In this document: positions 1 through 8,441 of the stretch, one piece after another
How positions within the stretch are numbered: the stretch's first letter is position 1
How the letters are laid out: the number at the start of each line of letters is the position of its first letter
DNA from: Alteraurantiacibacter aestuarii
Lineage (GTDB): Bacteria > Pseudomonadota > Alphaproteobacteria > Sphingomonadales > Sphingomonadaceae
NCBI RefSeq assembly: GCF_009827405.1
Contig: NZ_WTYY01000001.1
Location: 372,001 to 436,000 of the forward strand
Length of the DNA: 64,000 nt
Reading direction: 5' to 3'
Position numbers and translations under genes: made by a program
The notes under the pieces: model-generated
What the model was told of the DNA's origin: nothing
The model's input: only the letters and a program-made list of their open reading frames with translations
Databases searched by the model: none

Positions 1-89
1 TTGCGCTCACCGCCGGCAAGTGCGGCCAGGATGCGGTAGCGTACCGGATGGCCCAATGCCTTGAAGGCCTCGATCGGGGCCTCACTCAT
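1..89 (-). CDS. ArsR-family transcriptional regulator (N-terminal part only)
   Basis: Only the first 29 codons are inside the window; the gene runs off the left edge. The visible start (MSEAPIEAFKALGHPVRYRI) is the typical first helix of ArsR/SmtB winged-helix repressors, with the family signature ALGHPVRYRIL. Its ATG overlaps the stop of the peroxiredoxin gene (ATGA), so the two are co-transcribed leftward. The divergent sulfide-oxidation genes suggest a BigR/SqrR-like persulfide sensor, but the sensing cysteines would lie outside the window. That role is inference. Confidence 0.75.
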   Translation of the reverse strand, partial: MSEAPIEAFKALGHPVRYRILAALAGGER

Positions 90-721
90 GAGTCATTGCC
101 TCGGGCGAGGAACCAGTCCGTTGGATTGTCCTTGCTGAACAGCGTGTCCAGATTGGCGTCCGGCTGATCGAGCAGGGCGTCACCCGGCTTCCAGCCTTGC
201 GGTGCCAATTTGCCGGTTTCGTCTGCGGCCCTGAGGGCGGCGAGTGTGCGCAGCATCTCCTCAACCGATCGCCCGACATTGAGCGGATAGCAGGCAAGTG
301 CGCGGATTGTCCCCTCGGGATCGATGAAGAAATTGGTCCGCACGGTGGAGCTGTCATGCGCATCGGGTGAGACCATTCCATAGGCCTTGCCGACAACCAG
401 CGTGGGATCTTCAATGATCGGAAAGCGCACTTCCACTCCGAACCGGTCATAGATCGCGCGGACCCAGGCGAAGTGCGAATAAAGACTGTCCACCGACAGT
501 GCCAGCAGCGCGCAATCCATCGCCGCGAACCGGTCGGACGCCTGCGAGAGGGCGACGAATTCGCTGGTGCACACGGGCGTGAAATCGGCCGGGTGGGAGA
601 ACAGCAGCACCCATTTTCCGCGAAAGTCAGACAGGCTGACCGGACCAGCGGTGCTGCGTGCGGTAAAATCCGGAGCGGCGTCACCAATGCGCAGGCAATG
701 GCGGTGTTCGTTATCTTCCAT
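86..721 (-). CDS. 1-Cys peroxiredoxin (Prx6-like)
   Basis: A 211-residue thiol peroxidase of the AhpC/TSA superfamily, reducing hydrogen peroxide or organic hydroperoxides. The peroxidatic cysteine is Cys51 in HPADFTPVCTSE, the Prx6-type active-site signature, and the extended C-terminal part fits the Prx6 length of 210-220 residues. The open frame continues far upstream, but the segment before MEDN is antisense to the neighbouring hydrolase gene and is not protein-like, so the ATG at 721 was chosen. The gene overlaps the ArsR gene by four bases. Its position opposite a sulfide/persulfide operon suggests a role in thiol or persulfide stress (inference). Confidence 0.9.
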   Translation of the reverse strand: MEDNEHRHCLRIGDAAPDFTARSTAGPVSLSDFRGKWVLLFSHPADFTPVCTSEFVALSQASDRFAAMDCALLALSVDSLYSHFAWVRAIYDRFGVEVRFPIIEDPTLVVGKAYGMVSPDAHDSSTVRTNFFIDPEGTIRALACYPLNVGRSVEEMLRTLAALRAADETGKLAPQGWKPGDALLDQPDANLDTLFSKDNPTDWFLARGNDS

Positions 722-739
722 GACACTGTGGCTAGCATC

Positions 740-778
740 TTGACATTCGCATGGCAATACACATACATAATATATGTA
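740..778 (+). promoter_or_regulatory. Divergent promoter region with AT-rich palindrome, candidate ArsR operator
   Basis: The region between the two divergent operons has a consensus -35 box TTGACA at 740-745. About 18 bases downstream is a perfect inverted repeat TACATA-ATA-TATGTA at 764-778, lying where a -10 box would be. It is the most AT-rich stretch in this part of the window. A repressor bound there would block the rightward promoter. ArsR-family repressors of sulfide operons (BigR, SqrR) bind AT-rich palindromes in this setting. The assignment is inference from position and symmetry. Confidence 0.5.
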
Positions 779-802
779 AATATGTTCCAAGGGGTTCCGA
801 TT

Positions 803-1729
803 ATGACCGACCATGTGCTGAAGCAGGCTGTCGAGCAGATAGAATCGACATTGAGTGATTCCGCCAAGAAGCCCACGATTGCGGGGTTTTTTGACGAGGC
901 AACCTATACGATAACCTATGTAGTGAGTGATCCCGCCACAAGCGAGGCGGCCATCATCGACTCGGTTCTCGATTACCGGGCGAACTCTGGCCGGACCTCC
1001 TTCGCCTCCGCCGACAAGATTATCGAATATGTTAATTCGAATAAACTGAAGGTGACGTGGCTGCTGGAAACACATGCCCATGCCGATCATCTTTCCGCCG
1101 CACCCTATCTGCAGGAGAAGCTGGGCGGCAAGCTGGCGATCGGTCAGCAGATCACCCATGTGCAGAACGTCTTCGGCAAGCTTTTCAATGCCGGTAGCGA
1201 TTTTCAGCGTGATGGTTCGCAGTTCGATCATCTGTTCGAGGATGGCCACACCTTCAAGGTCGGCTCCATCCCGGCAATCTCGTTGCATGTGCCCGGCCAT
1301 ACGCCGGCAGACATGGCCTATGTCATCGGCGATGCGGTGTTCCTGGGCGATACGATGTTCATGCCTGACTATGGCACCGCCCGGGCGGATTTCCCCGGCG
1401 GCGATGCGCGGCAACTGTATCAGTCGATCCGCCGCCTGCTGAAGCTTCCACGCGAAACGCGCCTGTTCATGTGCCATGATTACAAGGCACCGGGACGCGA
1501 TACCTATGCGTGGGAATCCACGGTGGGCGCGCAGATTGACGGCAATGTCCACGTCCATGAGGGCGTGAGCGAGGATGAGTTCGTGGCCATGCGCACTGCG
1601 CGTGATGCCACGCTGGACCTGCCCGATCTGATCATGCCATCGGTGCAGGTGAACATCCGCGGCGGCCATCTGCCGGAGCCGGAAGATAATGGTGTGAGCT
1701 ACATCAAGATCCCTGTGAACGCGGTATGA
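803..1729 (+). CDS. Metallo-beta-lactamase-fold hydrolase (persulfide dioxygenase / Blh type)
   Basis: A 308-residue metallo-beta-lactamase-fold protein with the metal-binding motif HAHADH at residues 91-96 and later ligand positions in VPGHTPADM, FLGDTMFMPD and MCHDYKAPG. The MCHDY motif is typical of the ETHE1/Blh branch, which oxidises glutathione persulfide to sulfite. No rhodanese domain is attached, unlike longer Blh proteins. The start at 803 was chosen because AAGGGG lies eight bases upstream; an in-frame ATG at 782 has no such site. It is the first gene of the rightward sulfide operon, and its stop overlaps the next start (ATGA). Confidence 0.85.
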   Translation: MTDHVLKQAVEQIESTLSDSAKKPTIAGFFDEATYTITYVVSDPATSEAAIIDSVLDYRANSGRTSFASADKIIEYVNSNKLKVTWLLETHAHADHLSAAPYLQEKLGGKLAIGQQITHVQNVFGKLFNAGSDFQRDGSQFDHLFEDGHTFKVGSIPAISLHVPGHTPADMAYVIGDAVFLGDTMFMPDYGTARADFPGGDARQLYQSIRRLLKLPRETRLFMCHDYKAPGRDTYAWESTVGAQIDGNVHVHEGVSEDEFVAMRTARDATLDLPDLIMPSVQVNIRGGHLPEPEDNGVSYIKIPVNAV

Positions 1730-2172
1730 TCATCCCCGGCTTTCCAGATGCGCAGCCCATACAGGGCCTTGTCGGTGGCCTGATGATCGGGCTTTCGGCG
1801 GCCATCATGCTGCTGGGTGCCGGCCGGATTGCCGGCGTCAGCGGCGTGCTGGCGCGTGCCACAGGCATCGCCAAGAGCTCCATGCCCCGGAGCATGTCCA
1901 TCTATTTCGTGGTTGGTTTGGTGCTGGGCGGTCTCGCCTTTGCATTGGCCTTCGGTCCGGTTGCGGCGAGTTATCCCCCCTCCCTATCCCTGCTCGCCGC
2001 AGCCGGACTGATCGTTGGCATCGGCACGCGCCTGGGCAGTGGCTGCACCAGCGGGCACGGCGTGTGCGGACTGTCGCGCCTGTCGCGCCGCTCGGTGGTC
2101 GCCACCGCAACTTTCATGGTCAGCGGCATTGTGACCGTGGCCGTGGTCAATGCGCTTGGAGGTGGCTGGTGA
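1726..2172 (+). CDS. YeeE/YedE family sulfur-transport membrane protein, first half
   Basis: A 148-residue hydrophobic protein with about four membrane segments. It carries the family motif SGCTSGHGVCGLSR near residues 105-118, where paired cysteines are known in YeeE/YedE proteins that pass thiosulfate or related sulfur species through the inner membrane. It is half the length of full YeeE proteins and is followed directly by a second half, an arrangement common in sulfide operons with SQR. It overlaps the hydrolase gene by four bases and the next gene by one (TGATG), indicating translational coupling. Confidence 0.85.
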   Translation: MIIPGFPDAQPIQGLVGGLMIGLSAAIMLLGAGRIAGVSGVLARATGIAKSSMPRSMSIYFVVGLVLGGLAFALAFGPVAASYPPSLSLLAAAGLIVGIGTRLGSGCTSGHGVCGLSRLSRRSVVATATFMVSGIVTVAVVNALGGGW

Positions 2173-2585
2173 TGAAGAACCTGATCGGCCTTGTCTCCGG
2201 ACTGATATTCGGCATCGGCCTGACGCTTTCGGGCATGACGGACCCTTCGCGCGTGCGCGGCTTCCTCGATCTGTTTGGTGATTGGGACCCGACGCTGGCC
2301 TTCGTGATGGGCGGCGCCATTCTAGTGATGGGCCCGGCCTGGCTGATCCAGCGCCGCATGGCCCAACCGCTGGGTGACAGCGCCTTCCACCTGCCGGGCA
2401 CGCAAAATCTCGACGGCAAGCTGATTGGCGGCGCGGCCCTGTTCGGCATTGGCTGGGGCCTGGGCGGATTGTGTCCGGGACCGGCTGTTGCCGCGCTCGG
2501 CACGGCGCCGCTGGCCGCAGGGGTGTTCGTGATCGCCATGCTTGCTGGCATGATGGTGCACAGTTGGGCGATCGACAGAATGTGA
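2172..2585 (+). CDS. YeeE/YedE family sulfur-transport membrane protein, second half (DUF6691 type)
   Basis: A 137-residue inner-membrane protein with the motifs GLTLSGMTDPSRVRGFLD near the N-terminus and GLCPGPAVAALG near residue 100, both characteristic of the second half of YeeE/YedE transporters. It presumably pairs with the preceding gene product. The transported species is not shown by the sequence; thiosulfate, sulfite or a persulfide carrier are the options known for the family. Confidence 0.85.
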   Translation: MKNLIGLVSGLIFGIGLTLSGMTDPSRVRGFLDLFGDWDPTLAFVMGGAILVMGPAWLIQRRMAQPLGDSAFHLPGTQNLDGKLIGGAALFGIGWGLGGLCPGPAVAALGTAPLAAGVFVIAMLAGMMVHSWAIDRM

Positions 2586-2635
2586 GCTGACGCAGCGCAA
2601 ATATCTGCGCAGCGCCCGGATGAGAGGACAGGAAA

Positions 2636-3850
2636 ATGGCCGAGATCAAGCACCAGATAGTCGTTGTAGGCGGCGGTTCGGCAGGCATTGCCGTGGCCGC
2701 GAGCATGTTGCGGCGCCGGCCCAGTCTCGACATCGCCATTGTCGATGCCGCGACCGAGCATTTCTACCAGCCGGGCTGGACGATGGTGGGTGGCGGCATT
2801 TTCGAAGCGCCCGTTACCCGCAGGACGATGGCCAGCGTAATCCCCAAGGGCACGACCTGGATCCAGCAGGCGGTGGCCAGTTTCGATCCTGCCAACAACC
2901 AGCTCACCACCGAAAACGGCGATGTGCTGAGCTATGATCTGCTGATCGCGGCACCGGGCATCAAGCTCGACTGGGGCCAGATCGCCGGTGTTGAGGAGAC
3001 GCTGGGCAAGAACGGCGTCACCTCCAATTACCGTTTCGACCTTGCCCCCTATACGTGGGAACTGGTGCGCAAGCTGAAAGGCGGAACGGCGCTGTTCACC
3101 CAGCCGCCGATGCCGATCAAATGCGCTGGCGCTCCGCAAAAGAGCATGTACCTGTCATGCGATGCGTGGCGCAGGGCGGGCGTTCTGGATAATATGACGG
3201 TGCAGTTCCGCAACGCTGGCGGCGCGCTGTTCGGCATCAAGGAATATGTCCCCGCGCTGATGGAATATGTCGACAAATACGGCATTGAACTGAAGCTGGA
3301 GAGCAATCTGATCGCGGTCGATGGACCGAACCAGATCGCCACTTTCGCCACCAGGGACGGTGAGGAGAAGGTGAAGTTCGACATGATCCATGTCGTCCCC
3401 CCGCAGGTCGCGCCCGATTTCATCCGCAACAGCCCGCTGGCGGCCGAGAACGGCTTTGTCGAGGTCGACCAGTACAGCCTGCAACACACCCGCTTCCCCA
3501 ATGTCTTCGGCCTTGGCGACGGGTGCAGCGCGCCCAATGCCAAGACCGCCGCAGCCGCGCGCAAGCAGGCTCCGGTGGTGGCGATGAACGCGCTGGCGGT
3601 GATCGACGGCAAGAAGCCTTTCGCTGCCTATGACGGATATGGCTCGTGCCCGCTGACGGTGGAACGCGGCAAGATCGTGCTGGCTGAATTCGGCTATGGC
3701 GGTGTGCTGCAACCCAGCTTCCCCACCTGGCTGATTGACGGCACCAAGGCCTCTCGCCTGTCGTGGATACTGAAGGCCGATGCGCTGCCGTGGATTTACT
3801 GGAACGGCATGCTCAAGGGCCGCGAGTGGCTGGCCGGTCCCGGCAAGTGA
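2636..3850 (+). CDS. sqr: Sulfide:quinone oxidoreductase, type II
   Basis: A 404-residue FAD enzyme of the membrane periphery that oxidises sulfide and passes electrons to quinone. It begins with a Rossmann FAD motif VVVGGGSAGIAV. Cysteines at about 163 (in MPIKCAGAPQK), 297 (GDGCSAPN) and 338 (GSCPL) are candidate redox and persulfide-forming residues. The FGLGDGCSAPNAKTAAA segment is the usual second FAD-binding region. Its length and the PIKCAGAPQK signature match type II SQR. The quinol formed can be oxidised by the cytochrome bd encoded downstream. Confidence 0.92.
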   Translation: MAEIKHQIVVVGGGSAGIAVAASMLRRRPSLDIAIVDAATEHFYQPGWTMVGGGIFEAPVTRRTMASVIPKGTTWIQQAVASFDPANNQLTTENGDVLSYDLLIAAPGIKLDWGQIAGVEETLGKNGVTSNYRFDLAPYTWELVRKLKGGTALFTQPPMPIKCAGAPQKSMYLSCDAWRRAGVLDNMTVQFRNAGGALFGIKEYVPALMEYVDKYGIELKLESNLIAVDGPNQIATFATRDGEEKVKFDMIHVVPPQVAPDFIRNSPLAAENGFVEVDQYSLQHTRFPNVFGLGDGCSAPNAKTAAAARKQAPVVAMNALAVIDGKKPFAAYDGYGSCPLTVERGKIVLAEFGYGGVLQPSFPTWLIDGTKASRLSWILKADALPWIYWNGMLKGREWLAGPGK

Positions 3851-3888
3851 TCGCCTGAGAGGGCAAGCAGCTTCAAGTCAGGGGCATC

Positions 3889-5646
3889 ATGCTGAAGAGA
3901 TATTTTCCAATCCTGGAATGGGGTGCGCAATATAGCCGCGCCACCCTGAGCGCAGACATGCTGGCGGCGGTGATCGTCACCATCATGCTGATCCCGCAAA
4001 GCCTGGCCTATGCACTGCTGGCGGGTCTGCCGCCAGTCGTGGGCCTGTATGCCTCCATCCTGCCGCTGGTGGCCTATGCCATTTTCGGCACCAGCCGCAC
4101 GCTGGCGGTGGGACCGGTGGCGGTGGTCAGCCTGATGACCGCATCTGCCGCGGGCGCGGTGGCGGCGCAGGGTTCGGCCGAATATCTGCAAGCGGCGATC
4201 ACGCTGGCGGCATTGTCGGGCGTGATGCTGGCGGTGCTGGGCCTGCTGCGCCTGGGCTTCCTGGCCAACCTGCTGTCGCATCCGGTGATCGCCGGTTTCA
4301 TCACCGCCAGCGGTATCCTGATCGCCACCAGCCAGCTGCGCCATGTGCTGGGCATTGCCGGCGGCGGTGAGAACTGGCCGGACATGCTCACCTCGCTGGC
4401 GCAGAATATCACCACGGTGAACTGGCCCACGCTGGTTATCGGCGGGCTGGCCGTGGCTTTCCTGTTCTGGGTGCGAAAGGGCTTTGCGCCCTTGCTGCAA
4501 AAGACCGGGATGAGTGAAAAGACCGCAGTCATGGCCGCCAAGGCAGGTCCGGTGATCGCAGTCGCGCTGACGATCGTTGCGGTGATCGTGCTGGGGCTGG
4601 CGGACAAGGGCGTGAAACTGGTGGGCGCTGTCCCGCAAGGCATGCCGCCGTTCTCCGTGCCGAGCATGAACCTGGGCCTGATTTCCCAGCTGTGGGTGCC
4701 CGCGCTGCTGATTTCCATCATCGGCTTTGTTGAAAGCGTCTCCGTTGCCCAGACACTGGCCGCCAAGCGCCGCCAGCGCATCGCGCCCGATCAGGAACTG
4801 GTGGGCCTTGGCGCGGCCAATATCGCTGCGGCCTTTTCCGGCGGCTATCCGGTGACCGGCGGCTTCGCCCGCTCCGTGGTCAATTTCGATGCCGGTGCGC
4901 AGACGCCTGCCGCAGGGGCCTATACCGCCGTGGGCATTGCGCTGGCATCGCTGTTCCTCACGCCGCTGCTGTTCAACCTGCCCATTGCCACGCTGGCCGC
5001 GACCATCATTGTCGCCGTGCTCAGCCTGGTCGACGTGAAGACGCCGGTGCGGCTGTGGCGCTATTCCAAGGGCGATTTTGCCGCCCATGTCGCCACCATC
5101 GGCATGACCTTGCTGGCCGGCGTGGAAATGGGTGTGATCTCGGGCGTTTGCGTGGGCCTGCTGCTGTATCTGTGGAAGGCCTCGCGCCCGCATGCCGCCA
5201 TCGTTGGCCGTGTGCCGGAGACCGAGCATTTCCGCAACGTGGAGCGGCACAAGGTGCTGACCCTGCCGCATCTGCTGTCCATCCGCATCGATGAAAGCCT
5301 CACCTATCTCAATGCCCGCTGGCTGGAGGAATATGTGCTGGAGCGCGTGGCCGAAAAGCCGGAGCTGCGCCACGTCATCCTGATGTGCAGCGCGGTCAAC
5401 GCTATCGATGCCACCGGGCTGGAAAGCCTGGAGGCGATCAACCACCGGCTGGGCGATGGCGGCATTGGCCTGCACCTGTCGGAGGTCAAGGGACCGGTGA
5501 TGGACCGGCTGAAGGACACGCATTTCCTGGAGGAGCTGAACGGCAAGGTGTTCCTGTCACAGGACAGCGCCTGGTCCCAGCTGGCCAGTGACGATGGCTC
5601 TCCGGCCGAACCCAAAGACCAGTATCTTGCAAGAGGAATGATTTGA
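3889..5646 (+). CDS. SulP-family anion transporter with STAS domain
   Basis: A 585-residue inner-membrane transporter. The N-terminal part (about residues 10-420) holds the SulP membrane core with the signature IPQSLAYALLAGLPPVVGLY. The C-terminal part (about 440-560) is a STAS domain with the conserved CSAVNAIDATGLESLE segment. SulP proteins carry sulfate, bicarbonate or other anions. Position between SQR and the oxidase genes suggests export or import of sulfur oxyanions (inference). AGGGG lies just upstream of the chosen ATG. Confidence 0.9.
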   Translation: MLKRYFPILEWGAQYSRATLSADMLAAVIVTIMLIPQSLAYALLAGLPPVVGLYASILPLVAYAIFGTSRTLAVGPVAVVSLMTASAAGAVAAQGSAEYLQAAITLAALSGVMLAVLGLLRLGFLANLLSHPVIAGFITASGILIATSQLRHVLGIAGGGENWPDMLTSLAQNITTVNWPTLVIGGLAVAFLFWVRKGFAPLLQKTGMSEKTAVMAAKAGPVIAVALTIVAVIVLGLADKGVKLVGAVPQGMPPFSVPSMNLGLISQLWVPALLISIIGFVESVSVAQTLAAKRRQRIAPDQELVGLGAANIAAAFSGGYPVTGGFARSVVNFDAGAQTPAAGAYTAVGIALASLFLTPLLFNLPIATLAATIIVAVLSLVDVKTPVRLWRYSKGDFAAHVATIGMTLLAGVEMGVISGVCVGLLLYLWKASRPHAAIVGRVPETEHFRNVERHKVLTLPHLLSIRIDESLTYLNARWLEEYVLERVAEKPELRHVILMCSAVNAIDATGLESLEAINHRLGDGGIGLHLSEVKGPVMDRLKDTHFLEELNGKVFLSQDSAWSQLASDDGSPAEPKDQYLARGMI

Positions 5647-5789
5647 TGGCGCGGATCGAAAACAAGGATCAGAAGTGCCAGCAGATCGAGCGGATGATTG
5701 CTGCGGGCAAGGGCGTGACCGAAGCCTGCCGCGAATTCGGCATATCGGAGAAGACCCTGTACCGCTGGCGCAAGGCCGCCACCAACTGA
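5646..5789 (+). CDS. 47-residue helix-turn-helix protein resembling the N-terminus of IS3-type OrfA
   Basis: A very short gene whose ATG overlaps the SulP stop codon (TGATG) and has AGGA eight bases upstream. The product is almost entirely one helix-turn-helix: residues about 12-43 read as IERMIAAGKGVTEACREFGI followed by SEKTLYRWRK, the pattern found at the start of IS3/IS911-type transposase OrfA proteins. No inverted repeats, no OrfB and no further transposase sequence follow; the next gene is cydA. It could be a domesticated DNA-binding mini-protein or a relic fragment. The coupled start and GC content like its neighbours favour a working gene. Confidence 0.65.
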   Translation: MARIENKDQKCQQIERMIAAGKGVTEACREFGISEKTLYRWRKAATN

Positions 5790-5811
5790 TTACACTCGAA
5801 GAGGATCACTC

Positions 5812-7257
5812 ATGATCGAGTCCGTTGATGCGCTGATACTGGCGCGTATCCAGTTCGCCTTTACGATCAGCTTCCACTTCATCTTCCCGGCCTTTTCGAT
5901 CGGTGTGGCAAGCTATCTTGCCGTGCTGGAAGGCCTGTGGCTGAAGACCGGCAAACCGGTCTATCTCGACCTGTTCAAATACTGGCTGAAGATCTTCGCC
6001 ATCGCCTTTGCCATGGGCGTCGTCTCGGGCATCGTGATGTCGTACCAGTTCGGCACCAACTGGTCGGTCTTCTCGGACGTGGCGGGGCCGGTGATAGGGC
6101 CGCTGATGGCTTACGAGGTGCTGACCGCCTTTTTCCTGGAGGCCGGCTTTCTGGGCGTGATGCTGTTCGGCATGGATAAGGTGGGCAGGAAGCTGCACTT
6201 CTTTGCCACGCTGATGGTGGCGGCGGGCACATTCGTCTCCGCCTTCTGGATCCTCTCGGTCAACAGCTGGATGCAGACGCCGACCGGTTTTGAGCTGGCC
6301 GCCAATGGCCAGTACCTGCCGGGGCCGAGCTGGTGGGCGATCATCTTCAACCCCAGCTTTCTCTATCGGCTGGTGCACACGGTCACCGCCGCATATCTCA
6401 CCACCGCTTTCGTTGTCGGCGCGGTGGGCGCGTTCCACCTGCTGAAAGATCGCACCAGCCAGCACGCGCGCACCATGTTCTCCATGGCGATGTGGATGGC
6501 CGCGCTGGTGGCCCCGGTGCAGATTTTCGTGGGCGACATGCACGGCCTCAACACGATGGAGCACCAGCCGCAAAAGGTGATGGCGATGGAAGGCCATTAT
6601 GACAGCCACCCGGACGGTGCGCCCTTCTACGTCTTCGGTATTCCCAATGACGAGGAGCAGCGGCTGGACTGGGCGCTGGGCATTCCCAAGCTTTCCAGCC
6701 TGATCCTCAAGCATGATCTGAATGCGCCGCTGGCCGGGCTGGACACTATTCCCGATGACGAGCAGCCGCCCGTGTTCATCGTCTTCTGGGCTTTCCGCAT
6801 CATGGTCGCGATCGGTGTGGCCATGCTGGGCATCGGGGTGTGGAGCCTGCTCGCCCGCATGCGCGGCAAGCTGTATGACTGGAGCTGGCTGCACCGCGCC
6901 GCGCTGGTGATGGGCCCGTCCGGCTTCGTTGCCGTGATTGCCGGCTGGGCGACCACCGAAGTGGGCCGCCAGCCTTATGTGATCTATGGCCTGCTGCGTA
7001 CGGCGGATGCCGCCAGTCCGCTGGCAGCGCCCGCCATTGCCGCATCGCTGCTGGCCTTTGTCGTCGTCTATTTCGCGGTCTTCTCCGTCGGCACATGGTA
7101 TTTGCTGCGGCTGATGAGCGCTGCGCCCAAGGCGCATGAGACGGGTGTCAAACGCGGCGACAAGGGGCCGATCCGCACCGCCGGTATCACCCCGGGACCA
7201 ACGCAGAACCCGGGCCAGTCGCAAGTGCTGCCAGCCGACGAGGGAGATGCCCGATGA
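5812..7257 (+). CDS. cydA: Cytochrome bd-type quinol oxidase subunit I (CIO type)
   Basis: A 481-residue integral membrane subunit that binds quinol and the b- and d-type hemes. It has the expected N-terminal heme ligand region (ARIQFAFTISFHFIFP), the quinol-binding segment HQPQKVMAMEGHYDS and the heme motif GWATTEVGRQP near residue 380. The Q-loop is short, as in cyanide-insensitive oxidases (CIO). Bd oxidases resist sulfide inhibition, which fits the SQR upstream. The last codons overlap cydB by four bases (ATGA). Confidence 0.95.
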   Translation: MIESVDALILARIQFAFTISFHFIFPAFSIGVASYLAVLEGLWLKTGKPVYLDLFKYWLKIFAIAFAMGVVSGIVMSYQFGTNWSVFSDVAGPVIGPLMAYEVLTAFFLEAGFLGVMLFGMDKVGRKLHFFATLMVAAGTFVSAFWILSVNSWMQTPTGFELAANGQYLPGPSWWAIIFNPSFLYRLVHTVTAAYLTTAFVVGAVGAFHLLKDRTSQHARTMFSMAMWMAALVAPVQIFVGDMHGLNTMEHQPQKVMAMEGHYDSHPDGAPFYVFGIPNDEEQRLDWALGIPKLSSLILKHDLNAPLAGLDTIPDDEQPPVFIVFWAFRIMVAIGVAMLGIGVWSLLARMRGKLYDWSWLHRAALVMGPSGFVAVIAGWATTEVGRQPYVIYGLLRTADAASPLAAPAIAASLLAFVVVYFAVFSVGTWYLLRLMSAAPKAHETGVKRGDKGPIRTAGITPGPTQNPGQSQVLPADEGDAR

Positions 7258-8255
7258 GCATCGATCTGACCACCATCTGGGCCTTCATCATCGCTTTTGG
7301 CATTTTTGCCTATGTGGTGATGGACGGGTTCGACCTTGGCATCGGCATATTGTTCCCCGCCTTCCAGCCGGGCGAAGGCCGTAACCGGGCGATGAACAGC
7401 ATCGCGCCCTTCTGGGACGGGAACGAGACCTGGCTGGTGCTGGGCGGCGGCGGACTTTTCGCAGCCTTTCCGCTGGCCTATGCGATCATCTTGCCCGCCA
7501 CCTATCCACTGATCATCGCCATGCTGCTGGGCCTGGTGTTTCGCGGCGTGGCGTTTGAATATCGCTGGCGTGACGAGGCGCACCGGCCGTTCTGGGACAT
7601 GGCCTTCATGGGCGGATCGCTGCTCGCCGCCCTGTCTCAGGGCATGGTGCTGGGCGCGCTGCTGCAAGGTATTACCGTGGAAGGCCGCGCCTATGCCGGC
7701 AGCTGGTTTGACTGGCTCACCCCCTACACATTGCTGACCGGGCTGGGCACGGTGGCTGGCTATGCGCTGCTCGGCGCGTGCTGGCTGGTGTGGCGGCTGG
7801 AAGACGATTTGCAGGAAAAGGCCCGGCGGCTGGCCCTGCGCGCCGGCCTTGCCACCGCAGGGCTGATGGGCGCGGTCAGCCTGTATAATCTGGCGCTGCG
7901 GCCCGAATATGCGGAGCGCTGGCTGACGGCACCCGAAGTCTACTGGGCAGCGCCGGTGCCGATCCTGACCGCCATCGTGGCGATCTTCCTGTGGCGTTCG
8001 CTGAAGGGCAAGGCGGAAAGCGCGCCTTTCTGGCTGTCGCTCGGCCTGTTCTTCCTCGGCATGCTGGGGCTGGGGGTCACGATCTGGCCCAATGTCGTCC
8101 CGCCCGATGTCACCATCTGGGATGCCGCCGCCCCCTATCGCAGCCAGGTCTTCATGCTGGTGGGTGTGGCCATCACCATGCCGCTGATCATTGGCTATAC
8201 CGCATGGGCATACTGGGTGTTTCGCGGCAAGGTGGGCAAGGACGGATACCACTGA
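7254..8255 (+). CDS. cydB: Cytochrome bd-type quinol oxidase subunit II
   Basis: A 333-residue membrane protein of about eight or nine helices, partner of CydA in the oxidase complex. It has the family signatures YVVMDGFDLGIGILFP and FWDGNETWLVLGGGGLFAAF. Length is normal for CIO-type subunit II. It overlaps cydA by four bases, and its stop codon overlaps the start of the small subunit gene, showing one coupled transcription unit. Confidence 0.95.
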   Translation: MSIDLTTIWAFIIAFGIFAYVVMDGFDLGIGILFPAFQPGEGRNRAMNSIAPFWDGNETWLVLGGGGLFAAFPLAYAIILPATYPLIIAMLLGLVFRGVAFEYRWRDEAHRPFWDMAFMGGSLLAALSQGMVLGALLQGITVEGRAYAGSWFDWLTPYTLLTGLGTVAGYALLGACWLVWRLEDDLQEKARRLALRAGLATAGLMGAVSLYNLALRPEYAERWLTAPEVYWAAPVPILTAIVAIFLWRSLKGKAESAPFWLSLGLFFLGMLGLGVTIWPNVVPPDVTIWDAAAPYRSQVFMLVGVAITMPLIIGYTAWAYWVFRGKVGKDGYH

Positions 8256-8380
8256 TGGAGCCTTCGCCCGCCGATCAGTCACCCTTGTGGAAGCGCCTCG
8301 CGTGGATGGCGGCGATCTGGGGTGTGAGCGTGGCCGCGCTGGGCGTGGTGGCCTTCATCCTGCGCAGCTGGATCGCCTGA
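8255..8380 (+). CDS. DUF2474 small membrane protein, CydX-like accessory subunit of the bd oxidase
   Basis: A 41-residue peptide with a basic stretch (LWKRLAWM) followed by one membrane helix of about 21 residues and a short RSWIA tail. Proteins of the DUF2474 family sit directly after cydB in alphaproteobacteria and are thought to stabilise the oxidase as CydX does. Its ATG overlaps the cydB stop (TGATG). It ends the sulfide/oxidase operon; the 61 bases that follow hold no clear terminator. Confidence 0.8.
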   Translation: MEPSPADQSPLWKRLAWMAAIWGVSVAALGVVAFILRSWIA

Positions 8381-8441
8381 GCACACGCCTGACGGCAGGT
8401 CGCGCCTATCGCAAGGCCGCGCGGCGTGGCATCATCCGCGC

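Noticed and set aside
722-1669. Upstream extension of the peroxiredoxin frame
   Set aside because: This part runs antisense through the metallo-hydrolase gene and gives no peroxiredoxin-like sequence.
3796-5523. Long leftward open frame (575 codons) opposite SulP
   Set aside because: His/Arg/Gln-rich sequence with no domain; it is the antisense of the SulP gene, which has clear family motifs.
5646-5789. Insertion-sequence remnant
   Set aside because: No terminal inverted repeats, no target duplication and no OrfB; the coupled start argues for a gene. The possibility is kept open under findings.
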